In this document: one piece after another, positions 16,145-24,570 of the stretch
Numbering within the stretch: position 1 is the first letter of the stretch
Layout of the letters: every line of letters starts with the position of its first letter
Assembly: GCA_025361955.1 (NCBI GenBank)
Contig: JANYIU010000046.1
Coordinates: 1 to 41,263 of the forward strand
Direction of reading: 5' to 3'
From: Holophagaceae bacterium
Lineage (GTDB): Bacteria > Acidobacteriota > Holophagae > Holophagales > Holophagaceae
Length of the DNA stretch: 41,263 bases
The notes under the pieces: generated by a model
What the model was told of the DNA's origin: nothing
The model's database searches: none
What the model saw: the letters and a program-made list of their open reading frames with translations, nothing else
Translations under genes and position numbers: made by a program

Positions 16145-18080
16145 GGTTGTCCCGCTGCTGCCGATCGGATGCCTCGCCGAGGGCATCTGGCCCGAGACTC
16201 TTCTGCAAGCCGACACGATGCTCGCCACCCTGGGGCAGGACACGGCCCTATCGGCAGTGGCCTACCGCGTCGCCAGGCTCGCTGCAACGGAGCCTGAGAA
16301 ATTGAAACTGGATCTCTTCTGGTTCAGCCTCGGCATGCTGCTGAACCAAGCCCAAGGTCACACCCGCCTCGATCTGGACGCTCCAGGCTGGCCCGAGCCG
16401 CTCCAGGCAAAGCTCAGTCACTACCCGCATCTTTCGGATCTCCTGATCCGGCCCGGACTGTCGGGACTCGTCACGTGCGCTTCCGACGACCGTCCTTTCG
16501 TTCAGGAAGGCCATTGGATCACCACTCAACGCCTGCGGGCATCCGAGCGCATTCTGGCGAAGGTGGTTCAACTTCTGGCCGCTGCACCCGTAATTCCCTG
16601 CAAAGTTCCTGAGGAGATCCTGACGCATCCGACGGTTCTGAATCCCGAGCAACGGCAAGCAGTGGAACTTGGCCTGGGAGCATCCCTGGCATTGGTCACC
16701 GGGGGACCCGGCACTGGGAAGACCTCCATCGTGGTAGCCCTCCTCCGGGCCGCCCTGCGCCTGGATCCGAACCTGTCCATGGATCGCATTCTCCTGGCCG
16801 CGCCGACCGGCAAGGCGGCGCAGCGCCTGGGCGAAGCCGTCCGAAATGGGCTCCGGCAGCTTTCGCTAGATGGCAGCCATGCCATGGACCCCATCGATGC
16901 AGGCCTGCTGCAGCGAGGACCAGAACCGCAGACGCTGCACCGAGCGCTGGGCTACCACCCCGGCTTGAATCAATTCCGCTATCGCGAGGGCAACCCCCTG
17001 CCCGCTGAGCTGGTGATCGTGGACGAAGGTTCCATGATCGGCCTGGAACTCATGGAAGGATTGGTGCGGGCACTCCGACCTGGGACACGTCTCGTTCTAT
17101 TGGGTGACGCGGATCAACTGCCTTCCGTGGACCCGGGTGCGGTCTTCCGGGAGTTCATCGCAGGCTGCCCGGAGCGGGTGGCGAGGCTTCGCCATAGCTA
17201 TCGGATGGATCCGCAAGACGAACACGGTCGCCACATTTTCCTCCAGGCGATGCGCGTCAATGATCCCGTGCGCCATGGAGAACTTTGGGGCGAGGACGGC
17301 CTCATCAGCCATCCGGGTCTCGAAGGACTCCTGCAGCAGCAGGGCGTGGTCCATGTGGTTCCGGAATCCCCCCGCAACCACTGGATGACCCGGTTCCTGA
17401 ACCAGTGGCTCGAGGAACGCATCTGGTCAGGTCTGGGCCCCAAAGCCTGGCTCGGCAAGGTGCTTCCTCCTTTCATCCATGGCCCAGAGGGCCTATCTCC
17501 AACCGAGGAAAGGCGGGCTGCGGAGCTGCTCGCTCATTTCGACCGGTTCCGGATCCTGTGCCCGTTGAATGACGCCCCGGAACTTGGCGGCGTGGACTCC
17601 ATCAACCGTTATTTCCATGCGCGGGCCTTGGCGGCGGCGCGCAGCGCCCTGGAAGGGCAGCCCCGGTTCCTGGCTGGCGAGCCCGTCATGGTCCTCGCCA
17701 ACAACGCGAGTCGCGGACTCTTCAATGGCGACCAAGGCGTGATACTGCCCGTTCGACGAGGGGACGGAGCCGTCCACCTGGAAGTCTTCTTCCCTCGAGC
17801 AGCACATGCAGTCAGTTTCCCCCTCGCCGCCATCCAGGATGACCTGAGCCACTGCTACGCCATGACCATCCACAAGTCCCAGGGCTCCGAGTTCGAGAGC
17901 CTTGCCGTGGTCCTACCCCCGCGTGAACATCCGGCCTTGACTCGGGAGATCCTTTACACAGCGCTCACTCGCGCCAAGAAACAGGTGCTTCTGATTGGAA
18001 CCCGAGAGGCCCTGGAGGCTGGCTACACTCGTTCAGTGCCGCGGTTGTCAGGTCTATTGGAACGGCTGCAGAAACCCTGA
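16137..18080 (+). CDS. recD: RecD, exodeoxyribonuclease V alpha subunit
   Basis: 647 residues (E. coli RecD 608); ATG 16137 overlaps the recB stop by 8 nt. The N-terminal region binds RecB. The SF1B helicase has ALVTGGPGTGKTSIVVALL (Walker A near residue 192), ILLAAPTGKAAQRLGEAV, LVIVDEGSMIGLELM (Walker B near 296), RLVLLGDADQLPSVDPG, and the C-terminal CYAMTIHKSQGSEF with REILYTALTRAKKQVLLIGT. It drives 5'-3' unwinding within RecBCD. No clear terminator follows; an integrase remnant begins about 50 bp downstream, so the operon ends at a recombination scar. Confidence 0.94.
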   Translation: MPEVVPLLPIGCLAEGIWPETLLQADTMLATLGQDTALSAVAYRVARLAATEPEKLKLDLFWFSLGMLLNQAQGHTRLDLDAPGWPEPLQAKLSHYPHLSDLLIRPGLSGLVTCASDDRPFVQEGHWITTQRLRASERILAKVVQLLAAAPVIPCKVPEEILTHPTVLNPEQRQAVELGLGASLALVTGGPGTGKTSIVVALLRAALRLDPNLSMDRILLAAPTGKAAQRLGEAVRNGLRQLSLDGSHAMDPIDAGLLQRGPEPQTLHRALGYHPGLNQFRYREGNPLPAELVIVDEGSMIGLELMEGLVRALRPGTRLVLLGDADQLPSVDPGAVFREFIAGCPERVARLRHSYRMDPQDEHGRHIFLQAMRVNDPVRHGELWGEDGLISHPGLEGLLQQQGVVHVVPESPRNHWMTRFLNQWLEERIWSGLGPKAWLGKVLPPFIHGPEGLSPTEERRAAELLAHFDRFRILCPLNDAPELGGVDSINRYFHARALAAARSALEGQPRFLAGEPVMVLANNASRGLFNGDQGVILPVRRGDGAVHLEVFFPRAAHAVSFPLAAIQDDLSHCYAMTIHKSQGSEFESLAVVLPPREHPALTREILYTALTRAKKQVLLIGTREALEAGYTRSVPRLSGLLERLQKP

Positions 18081-18128
18081 GGTGAGAAACGGACGGCACC
18101 ATGTCCGTGTCCCCCCTCGAAGGCCACC

Positions 18129-18653
18129 GTGGCTTGGCTGAGGGGATGGATGCCCATTCCCGATTCCAAGACTGGCGCGAAGGTCGTCTTCCTCAATCCT
18201 CCCGCCATCGCCGTACTGATGAGCCTTCCCGAAATCATGGAAAATCCCCATGTATTCCCAGGAGAAGCGGAGGGACAGCCAATCACCAATCTCTCGAAGG
18301 CCTGGGACCGGATAAAGGGAAAAGCGAAGCTCCCAGGAGTGTCGATTCATGACTTGCGCCACACCTTCGCCAGCATGGCAGCCCGCTCAGGCCTTAGTTT
18401 GCAGATCGTGGGCGCACTCTTGGGGCATGCCCACCCCAGCACGACGAAACGCTATACCCATTTCGCATCCCGCCCCCTCTTAGAGGGAAGCGAACAGGTT
18501 GGAAAAGTATTGGGCGGCTTCCTGGGAATCGAGAACCCCCAAGGAAAGAATCCACAATCGGAATGGCCCATGGCTTATTTCGATAGTGAGCCCGTGGGAG
18601 ATGACTTCATGGCTCCCAAGCGTGACCAGGCTGTAGACGATAAAGATCTCTAG
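18129..18653 (+). pseudogene. Tyrosine recombinase/integrase, C-terminal remnant
   Basis: Integrase homology starts abruptly with PIPDSKTGAKVVFLNPPAI, the beta-hairpin carrying the active-site Lys, and continues to HDLRHTFASMAARSGL, then LLGHAHPSTTKRYTHF. The HxxR, His and Tyr active-site residues are present. The whole N-terminal core-binding domain and the first catalytic Arg are missing, and no good ribosome site precedes the GTG at 18129. An intact phage or island integrase is about 380-420 residues; only about 165 remain. The family is like those that insert at tRNA genes, but no tRNA is visible nearby. It marks an old integration event next to recBCD. Confidence 0.8.
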
Positions 18654-18897
18654 GGACCTCTTCCGCCCACGGATGGGGGATGTGTGAAAGACCCGTGGGG
18701 AATGACCTGTTCCAACAGCTCCCTGGCGCTCATCCTGGGCCCATACCTTCCACAAAGGAACGGCTTTGGTTTGGTTTCTATACCAGACCGCCTAGATTCT
18801 TCCGGGCCTTACATAGGCCACAGCAGAGGAACCCTTCCACCGGGCAGAATGGTGACAAGAACAGCACAGATGATTTTGAATGGGAGGACTTGCTTCA

Positions 18898-19263
18898 ATG
18901 TCGAATCTGACATACTTTGTTAGTGCCAGACCGGAAGACAAGGTTCTTGTCTGGCTCCGAGGGGAGATAAGTACACCTCCATTTTCTGCGGAGGCTCGTC
19001 GGGAAACAGGAGCTTTGCTGCGGCAGCTTCAACAGGGGATTTCGCTTAGCCTTCCTCAATCCAGGCCGATGCCAAACATTGGGGTTCGGTGCCATGAGCT
19101 TCGAATCACAAATAAGGACAGCATTTGGCGGATCATCTATCGGATCGAGCCGGATGCCATTGTCATCCTGGATGTCTTCACCAAGAAAACGCAAACGACA
19201 CCAAACCCAGTCATCGAACATTGCAAGACGAGGCTGGCCCAGTATCTCAAAGCCATTAAGTAG
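18898..19263 (+). CDS. RelE/HigB-type toxin (Gp49-like family)
   Basis: 121 residues from ATG 18898, which has GGGAGG 10 nt upstream; a longer start at 18880 lacks such a site. The sequence fits the phage Gp49-like HigB family of ribosome-dependent mRNases: ARRETGALLRQLQQG, the strand block GVRCHELRITNKDSIWRIIYRIEPDAIVIL, and DVFTKKTQTTPNPVIEHCKTR. The basic C-terminal FxKKTQ patch is typical. It is followed 9 bp later by an XRE protein, the normal toxin-first order of this class. The module should act in the cytoplasm as an addiction or phage-response locus. Confidence 0.85.
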   Translation: MSNLTYFVSARPEDKVLVWLRGEISTPPFSAEARRETGALLRQLQQGISLSLPQSRPMPNIGVRCHELRITNKDSIWRIIYRIEPDAIVILDVFTKKTQTTPNPVIEHCKTRLAQYLKAIK

Positions 19264-19272
19264 GAGGACGAC

Positions 19273-19590
19273 ATGGACAAGACCAAGCGAGCAAAGCTGG
19301 AAGCCGCGGGTTGGGCCGTCGCAACTCCTAAGGAATTCTTAAACCTTTCGGAAGAGGACGCGGCCTTCATTGAGGTCAAGGTGGCTTTGGCGGGTGCTTT
19401 GAGAGCGCGAAGGGTTGAGCAACACTTATCGCAGATAGAGGCCGCCAAGCGCCTCCATTCGAGTCAATCCCGAGTTGCAAAAATGGAAGCTGCGGACAAA
19501 TCCGTTTCAGTGGACCTGCTTCTGCGGTCATTCCTGAAATTGGGCGGAACTCGCGAAAAAATGGCGGCTGTCTTCTGCCTGAACAACTAG
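19273..19590 (+). CDS. XRE-family antitoxin (HigA-like)
   Basis: 105 residues with GGAGG just upstream. Residues 38-92 are a helix-turn-helix of the Cro/C1 type (ALRARRVEQHLSQIEAAKRL, then SSQSRVAKMEAADKSVSVDLLLR). It should bind and neutralise the toxin at 18898-19263 and repress their shared promoter. The two genes are 9 bp apart and have lower GC than recBCD, suggesting separate acquisition. An ISAzo13 element starts about 40 bp after the stop. Confidence 0.85.
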   Translation: MDKTKRAKLEAAGWAVATPKEFLNLSEEDAAFIEVKVALAGALRARRVEQHLSQIEAAKRLHSSQSRVAKMEAADKSVSVDLLLRSFLKLGGTREKMAAVFCLNN

Positions 19591-19632
19591 ATTGCGAATT
19601 ATCAGCCCGTCTGAATTATTGAAGAGCCTAGG

Positions 19633-19660
19633 GCGCCGTCCATAAATAACATGGTCAAAA
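19633..19660 (+). repeat. ISAzo13 left inverted repeat
   Basis: The core CGTCCA, then AACAT, then GTCAAAA is shared with the reverse complement of 20910-20937. Confidence 0.7.
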
Positions 19661-19685
19661 TTCTTGAATGGCCTATCCTTGAGAT

Positions 19686-20909
19686 ATGAGCCAAGATGCG
19701 ATCGCCTGGAAATTCAAAACACTGAAGCAGGACATGGATGAACGCCTCCAGCGACTATGGGTTGCCGCTGAAGCGGAGGCTCTCGGTTGGGGCGGGGTTT
19801 CCATTGCCGCGAAGGCCACGGGGATGTCGCGAACAACGATCGCCGCTGGGCAGAGCGAACTCTCGGCGCGACGAAGCAGCATCCCCAATGTCGATGCTGG
19901 ACCCAGCCGAGTGCGGCGACTGGGCGGGGGTCGGAAATTGTTGACGGAGAACGACCCTGGGTTGTTGGCGGCACTGGATGCTTTAGTGGAACCAACGACA
20001 CGGGGCGACCCGATGACACCGCTTCGGTGGACCTGTCTGAGCGTAAGGACGCTGGCTAGGGAACTCGGGAAACTGGGGAAAAAGCTCAGTCCCCAAAAGG
20101 TTGCGGATCTCCTGCATGAGCTGGGGTACAGCCTGCAATCCAATAGAAAGGTGATTGAGGGGACTTCACATCCAGATCGGGACGCTCAATTCCTCCACAT
20201 CAGCCGCACCGTCAAAGAGTTCCAGAAGCGGCGCCAGCCTGTGATCTCCGTGGATACGAAGAAGAAGGAGATACTCGGCAACTTCAAGAACGCCGGCCGG
20301 GAGTGGCAACCCAAGGGGAACCCGATCGAAGTAGAAGACCACGATTTCATCAAGGATGAACTCGGCAAGGCAATTCCCTATGGCGTATATGATTTGGCCA
20401 ACAATAACGCATGGGTCAACGTTGGCATTGATCACGACACCCCCGAATTTGCTGTCGCTTCCATCCAGAGATGGTGGACCGAAATGGGGCTGGCCTGCTA
20501 CCCAGAGGCCACAGAACTCCTCATCACGGCTGACGGCGGTGGCAGCAACGGGTATCGATCTCGGATGTGGAAGGTGGCCCTTCAAGGCCTGTCAGATGAA
20601 ACCGGGTTAAAGATCTCTGCCTGCCATTTCCCGCCAGGGACAAGCAAATGGAACCGCATTGAGCATAGCCTGTTCTGTCACATCACCCAGAACTGGCGCG
20701 GACGCCCCCTGGTGAGCCGCGAGGTCGTCGTGAGCCTGATTGCTGCCACCACGACGACCAAGGGGCTGACCGTGAATGCCGCTTTGGACCTCAGGGCCTT
20801 CCCCACTGGAGCAAAGGTGTCTGACGAGGACTTGGCCAGGGTGAACCTCGAAAAGGGTGAATTCCATGGCGAGTGGAACTACTCCATCACGCCAGGTTCA
20901 AGCGGGTAG
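19686..20909 (+). CDS. ISAzo13-family transposase
   Basis: 407 residues, full length for the family. The N-terminal helix-turn-helix includes GWGGVSIAAKATGMSRTTI and GGGRKLL. The middle has LSVRTLARELGKLGKKLSP and VADLLHELGYSLQ. The DDE core follows: VISVDTKKKE (Asp), NNAWVNVGIDHDTPEFAV, LLITADGGGSNG (Asp), then FPPGTSKWNRIEHSLF (Glu), all typical. The frame is uninterrupted and both terminal repeats are present, so this copy may still be active. Confidence 0.92.
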   Translation: MSQDAIAWKFKTLKQDMDERLQRLWVAAEAEALGWGGVSIAAKATGMSRTTIAAGQSELSARRSSIPNVDAGPSRVRRLGGGRKLLTENDPGLLAALDALVEPTTRGDPMTPLRWTCLSVRTLARELGKLGKKLSPQKVADLLHELGYSLQSNRKVIEGTSHPDRDAQFLHISRTVKEFQKRRQPVISVDTKKKEILGNFKNAGREWQPKGNPIEVEDHDFIKDELGKAIPYGVYDLANNNAWVNVGIDHDTPEFAVASIQRWWTEMGLACYPEATELLITADGGGSNGYRSRMWKVALQGLSDETGLKISACHFPPGTSKWNRIEHSLFCHITQNWRGRPLVSREVVVSLIAATTTTKGLTVNAALDLRAFPTGAKVSDEDLARVNLEKGEFHGEWNYSITPGSSG

Positions 20910-20937
20910 TTTTGACTATGTTCATTTTGGACGATGC
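20910..20937 (-). repeat. ISAzo13 right inverted repeat
   Basis: It is the reverse-complement partner of 19633-19660, matching at 22 of 28 positions, and starts immediately after the transposase stop. Confidence 0.7.
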
Positions 20938-21047
20938 ATAATCACGAAATGGGCTAACGTTTTTCGAGGTTTTCTTTTGCCTCAGGGAGGACGGCGGACA
21001 GGATTCGGGTTGAACGCGCCATACTGAGAATCCAATCGGAGCATTCC

Positions 21048-21584
21048 ATGCGTTCTTCATGCTGGCTCGTGATTCCGTTCATCGCCTGCGGTGCTCTTGG
21101 TGCCCAGTCGCTTTCCAAGTCCGCCATCCGCGAGGCGACCACGGCCGTGGCGGCGGTGCTCGACGACTGGCACCTCGCCGCAGCGCAGGCCGAGGAAGAG
21201 CGCTACTTCAGCCACCTGGCTCCAGAGGCCGTGTTCGTGGGCATCGACGAGCAGGAACGCTGGTCCAAGGCCGCGTTCAAGAAATCGATGCATTCCAGTT
21301 TCGAAGCCCATCAGGTATGGAAATTCAAATCTTCTCAGAAGAACATCACGCTGTCCCCCAATGGGGAGGTCGCTTGGTTCGACGAACTTTTGGTTACCGA
21401 GAGCGTAAGTAAGGCCCGCGGGGTAGGGGTCCTGGTGAAGGATGGCAAGACTTGGCTGATCGCCCAGTACACGCTGTCACTCCCCATCCCCCGGGCCTCC
21501 TTCGCGGAGGTGAAGCAGATGATCGAAGCCCAGAAGACAATCGCTGCAAGCCCGGAAACGAAGAAGATCCAACCCGAGAAATGA
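21048..21584 (+). CDS. Exported SnoaL-like/DUF4440-type protein
   Basis: 178 residues. A signal peptide (MRSSCWLVIPFIACGALGAQ) is followed by an NTF2-like cone fold: AVAAVLDDWHLAAAQAEEERYFSHLAPEAVFVG, SKAAFKKSM, FKSSQKNITLSPNGEVAWFDELL and VLVKDGKTWLIAQYTLSLPIP. Proteins of this type carry small-molecule pockets, and their functions vary. The C-terminal 25 residues are a charged tail. The ATG has GGAG 5 nt upstream. It converges with the TPR gene, whose stop lies 10 bp beyond this one. Confidence 0.78.
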   Translation: MRSSCWLVIPFIACGALGAQSLSKSAIREATTAVAAVLDDWHLAAAQAEEERYFSHLAPEAVFVGIDEQERWSKAAFKKSMHSSFEAHQVWKFKSSQKNITLSPNGEVAWFDELLVTESVSKARGVGVLVKDGKTWLIAQYTLSLPIPRASFAEVKQMIEAQKTIAASPETKKIQPEK

Positions 21585-21594
21585 ACAAAGCTGT

Positions 21595-22365
21595 TCAGTC
21601 ATGCCGAAAGAGCCAGTACATTCCTTCCCGGTCATTGCCCCAGGTTTCTCCGAAGAGCCGGAGCGCTGAGGCGGCTTCCTCGGGACTTCCAGGAGCGCTG
21701 ATGTCGGGGATCTGCTTAGGCAGCTTGCGTCGCCCAGTGAGATATTCCTCGAAGTAGGGATTAATCCTGCGGGCGCGGGCCAAGGCCTTTTCCGCCCCTA
21801 TTTCGGTCTTGGAGCGGATCCGCTCCAGCACGGCCGCCCAGGCCATGAACGCGGAGGCCTCGCCCTCCCACCGCTTGAGAAGCGCAGCAAGGGCTTTCAG
21901 GTCGTTGACGGCCAGAAGACAGCACACCAGCCGGTAGCGCGCGCCCTGGTGGTCCTGGGTATCGATTGCGAGGAGTTCCTTCAGATGGAGGATCGCAAGG
22001 GCTGGCTTGCCGGACTTTTCATTGGCCGCTGCCAGAGCCATGCGAGCGCGAAGATAGGGCCTTGCCTCGGGCATAGCCCAGAGTTGCCCACGATGTTCGC
22101 GGAGGACCGTGACTCCCAGTTTGGCCTCAGCCCGATCGACGATGATTCTGAGCCGGGACGCCATTTCCTTGGGCGAACTGGCCTCTTCCCGGGCGAACAC
22201 GACTTGGGCATCGGTGCATTCACCATCCAGTTCCAGAGCTCTCCCTGCCAACTCCAGGGCGTCGGCTTTCTTGCGGGAACCCAGAGCCTGCTCAGCCAGT
22301 TCCTGAGCCTCCTGCTTCTGGTTGCCGGAAGGAAAACCGGGTTCGGTTCTGCTCAGGGGTGCCAT
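21595..22365 (-). CDS. Tetratricopeptide-repeat protein
   Basis: 256 residues with GGAGG 8 nt before the ATG. Helical repeats such as QKQEAQELAEQALGSRKKADALELAGRALELD and GKPALAILHLKELLAIDTQDHQGARYRLVCCLL are TPR-like. The C-terminal segment (INPYFEEYLTGRRKLPKQ, then SPGSPEEAASALRLFGETW) is a conserved ending in a family of bacterial TPR proteins of unknown role. No signal peptide or membrane segment is present, so it is cytoplasmic. It is the third gene of a minus-strand operon behind arcA and a 4-TM protein. Confidence 0.75.
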   Translation of the reverse strand: MAPLSRTEPGFPSGNQKQEAQELAEQALGSRKKADALELAGRALELDGECTDAQVVFAREEASSPKEMASRLRIIVDRAEAKLGVTVLREHRGQLWAMPEARPYLRARMALAAANEKSGKPALAILHLKELLAIDTQDHQGARYRLVCCLLAVNDLKALAALLKRWEGEASAFMAWAAVLERIRSKTEIGAEKALARARRINPYFEEYLTGRRKLPKQIPDISAPGSPEEAASALRLFGETWGNDREGMYWLFRHD

Positions 22366-22392
22366 GCCATCACCCTCCTGGAAGCCCTGGAA

Positions 22393-22842
22393 TCATGAAG
22401 TGGGGCCAGCGGAGACCTCCGCGGGGGGACGCACCTTGTGCCCAAAAGCGTCCTTGTTTACCACGACGAAGGTGGCGAGCAGAAACATCAGCAGGGCGAT
22501 GAGGGGAGCGCCTCGTTTGGCCAAGGCCAAGGCTTTAGGGGACAGTTCCGACATGACCAGCAGCAGCAAAACGAAAAACAATTTCAGATGCAGGTAATAG
22601 TCATCGAAGGGGTGCTCTCTCCGGACCAGTTTCATGGCCAGCAGGGTGCCTCCCGTGACCACAGCCACGCGAAATCCCCAGACCACGACCTGCTTCCACA
22701 GGGTCGCGGACAACCCCCTCATGTCTTCCTGGTCCTCCTCGAGGCCCGAGATCAGGAGCGCTACGACGGCAGCGCCGCCGGCGATCGTGAAGCAGATGAA
22801 ATGAAGCCATTTCACTAAATCAAACAACTCGAAATGGGGCAT
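22393..22842 (-). CDS. Four-helix integral membrane protein of unknown function
   Basis: 149 residues with four predicted membrane helices: LVKWLHFICFTIAGGAAVVA, VVVWGFRVAVVTGGTLLAM, YLHLKLFFVLLLLVMSEL and GAPLIALLMFLLATFVVV. A His is placed in helix 1 (KWLH) and another at the start of helix 3 (YLHLK), a pattern seen in CopD- and HemJ-like families, so haem or metal binding is possible but unproven. GAGG precedes the ATG. It lies 12 bp after arcA and 27 bp before the TPR gene in the same operon. Confidence 0.65.
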   Translation of the reverse strand: MPHFELFDLVKWLHFICFTIAGGAAVVALLISGLEEDQEDMRGLSATLWKQVVVWGFRVAVVTGGTLLAMKLVRREHPFDDYYLHLKLFFVLLLLVMSELSPKALALAKRGAPLIALLMFLLATFVVVNKDAFGHKVRPPAEVSAGPTS

Positions 22843-22854
22843 AGGAACCTCAGG

Positions 22855-24162
22855 TTAGGATCGATATTGGGTTCGCGCCAGGGGCATGGTCATGCAGCGG
22901 GGACCGCCTCGTGCCCGAGTCAGTTCGGCACTCTCCAGCATGATGGCATGCTTCCGTCCATCCAGGAGATCGACGCTGGGACCAGCGATGAGTTCGGTTG
23001 CCGTGATGACGTGATAGCCCACCCGGTCCAGTTCGGCGGCAGTCACGCGATTCCTGCTGTACATTACGATGACGCCAGGGGCCAGGCAAAAGGCATTGGC
23101 GCCGTCCGTCCATTGCTCCCGTTGCTGCATGATGAAATCGTTACCGCCACAGTGGATGGGTTGCAGGTCGATGCCAACTTCCCTCAGCACCCGCAGCAGG
23201 TTTGGCGTCGAGTGGACCCTCAGTTCCCGGTGTCTCAGATCCATCACCACCACGTTGAGGAGTTCACGACTCCCATCCGTGAAGTAAGGAGGATACACCA
23301 GGCACTCCTCCTGGCTGGTGCGGGTGAAAATGGTATCCAGATGCATGGCGCTGCGAATCTTGGGCATCAGCACCATGAGCACGTGTTCAAAGGATGATTC
23401 GCCGCGACTGAAGGCCATCCTCAAGCTCTCCGCCAAGAGATTGATGGCGTCGGCGCTGGTCCGCTCGCTGCAGCCCACGGCGATGACCTTTTCTGAAAGG
23501 ACCAGGGTATCGCCGCCCTCCAGGCTCTGGGGCATCTGGATTTCGCCGCGGACGAGAGGCGTCACCTGGTCGTAGAAACGATCCCGTTCCTGCAGATGAT
23601 GGAGCCGAGGATGGTGGCGAAAAACGTAGCTGAGAATCAGGGGTTCCCGTTCGCGGGCCCAGGTGGCCATGAAATTGATGTTGTAGCCATGGCCCAGGAC
23701 GGCCGCGGGATCGCGCATGAACAGAAGGTTCGGGCTGGGCTTCAACCGGTACTCGAAGGTCTTCTGCCAATGAGTATCCATGCGAGCGTCGTCCCACGGG
23801 ATGCCGGTGATGATGCTCCTCGCCGCCTCCCGCGGAGCCATGTCTCGGAGGAGGTTGCAGGTCTTATCCGGCAGATCCACGAGGCGGCGCAAATCCTCGA
23901 TGAAGGCCAGTTTCACACCGTCCTGAGCCATGGCCTCCAGGAAGAGATCCTGGACGTCCAGGACCTCGTCCGCCACGCGCTCGAGCACCTGCCTGAATTG
24001 GCGATGCTCCTTCCGGGCCAGGTCTCCGAAAAGCAGATCGTCGAAGAGGAGTTCCTCCATCATTTCAGGAACCATGAGATCCACCTCAGGACCGGGGTCA
24101 TGGACCACCACCTGTTTGAGTCGGTCAATCTCAGAGAAAACCGAAAGTTGGATGGGTTCCAT
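22855..24162 (-). CDS. arcA: Arginine deiminase
   Basis: 435 residues from the ATG at 24162; an upstream TTG at 24189 adds nine residues without support. The enzyme converts arginine to citrulline and ammonia. Family landmarks in order: FSEIDRLKQVVVHDPGPEVD; FMRDPAAVLG with the substrate-binding Asp; SLEGGDTLVLSEKVIAVGCSERTS; MHLDTIFT with the catalytic His; HCGGNDFIMQQREQW and GANAFCLAPGVIVMYSRN; and ARGGPRCMTMPLAR with the nucleophilic Cys. All catalytic residues appear intact. No ornithine carbamoyltransferase or carbamate kinase gene is next to it, so the rest of the pathway must be elsewhere. It heads the operon with the 4-TM and TPR genes. Confidence 0.92.
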   Translation of the reverse strand: MEPIQLSVFSEIDRLKQVVVHDPGPEVDLMVPEMMEELLFDDLLFGDLARKEHRQFRQVLERVADEVLDVQDLFLEAMAQDGVKLAFIEDLRRLVDLPDKTCNLLRDMAPREAARSIITGIPWDDARMDTHWQKTFEYRLKPSPNLLFMRDPAAVLGHGYNINFMATWAREREPLILSYVFRHHPRLHHLQERDRFYDQVTPLVRGEIQMPQSLEGGDTLVLSEKVIAVGCSERTSADAINLLAESLRMAFSRGESSFEHVLMVLMPKIRSAMHLDTIFTRTSQEECLVYPPYFTDGSRELLNVVVMDLRHRELRVHSTPNLLRVLREVGIDLQPIHCGGNDFIMQQREQWTDGANAFCLAPGVIVMYSRNRVTAAELDRVGYHVITATELIAGPSVDLLDGRKHAIMLESAELTRARGGPRCMTMPLARTQYRS

Positions 24163-24570
24163 GACTCGCCCCGCGGAAGACCTCGTCAATCTAACTCAGA
24201 CATCGCTATTCAGCCTTCTTTTCGTGACCTGTCACCGCAAGGAGAAATAGACCTTGGCTCCCCCGGCTTTGGCAGGGTCGGGGAAACCACCTCCCAGGTA
24301 AGAGGTCATCTGTGGTTCCTTCAGAAACAAGAAATCCGATAATTCCGAGCGGGAAAAATTGGTCGGAGAAGGTGTCGGATTGCATTCACTTAAGTATCAA
24401 TATAACAATGTATATGATTACTCTTGTGGGTCAGAAATAGTTCCATGCCTGCCCCCTGGATCCGTTCTCATTTCTGCGCTAGGATTCGATTCTCACTTGG
24501 TCCCGAGGCCATGACTACCCATTTTCGGGTGTGTCGGTTTTATCGGTTGACCCCAACCTAGGGAGTTCAA
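24163..24570. promoter_or_regulatory. Divergent promoter region between arcA and the GTPase gene
   Basis: About 400 bp between divergent genes, with an AT-rich section at 24385-24425. A possible plus-strand promoter is TTGCAT (24380-24385) with TATAAC (24401-24406), but the spacing of 15 bp is short. A small palindrome GGTTGACCCCAACC lies at 24543-24556, just upstream of the AGGGAG ribosome site of the GTPase gene. No RNA gene is recognisable. Confidence 0.4.

Larger units (their letters stand above)
19633..20937 (+). mobile_element. ISAzo13-family insertion sequence
   Basis: About 1305 bp bounded by imperfect inverted repeats of 28 bp (22 of 28 match) and carrying a single intact-looking transposase. 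The exact outer ends are uncertain by a few bases and no target duplication is evident. It sits at the border between the left accessory region and the central chromosomal block. Confidence 0.8.

Noticed and set aside
15203-16243. 346-codon minus-strand frame
   Set aside because: It is antisense to the RecB nuclease domain and has no recognisable protein content.
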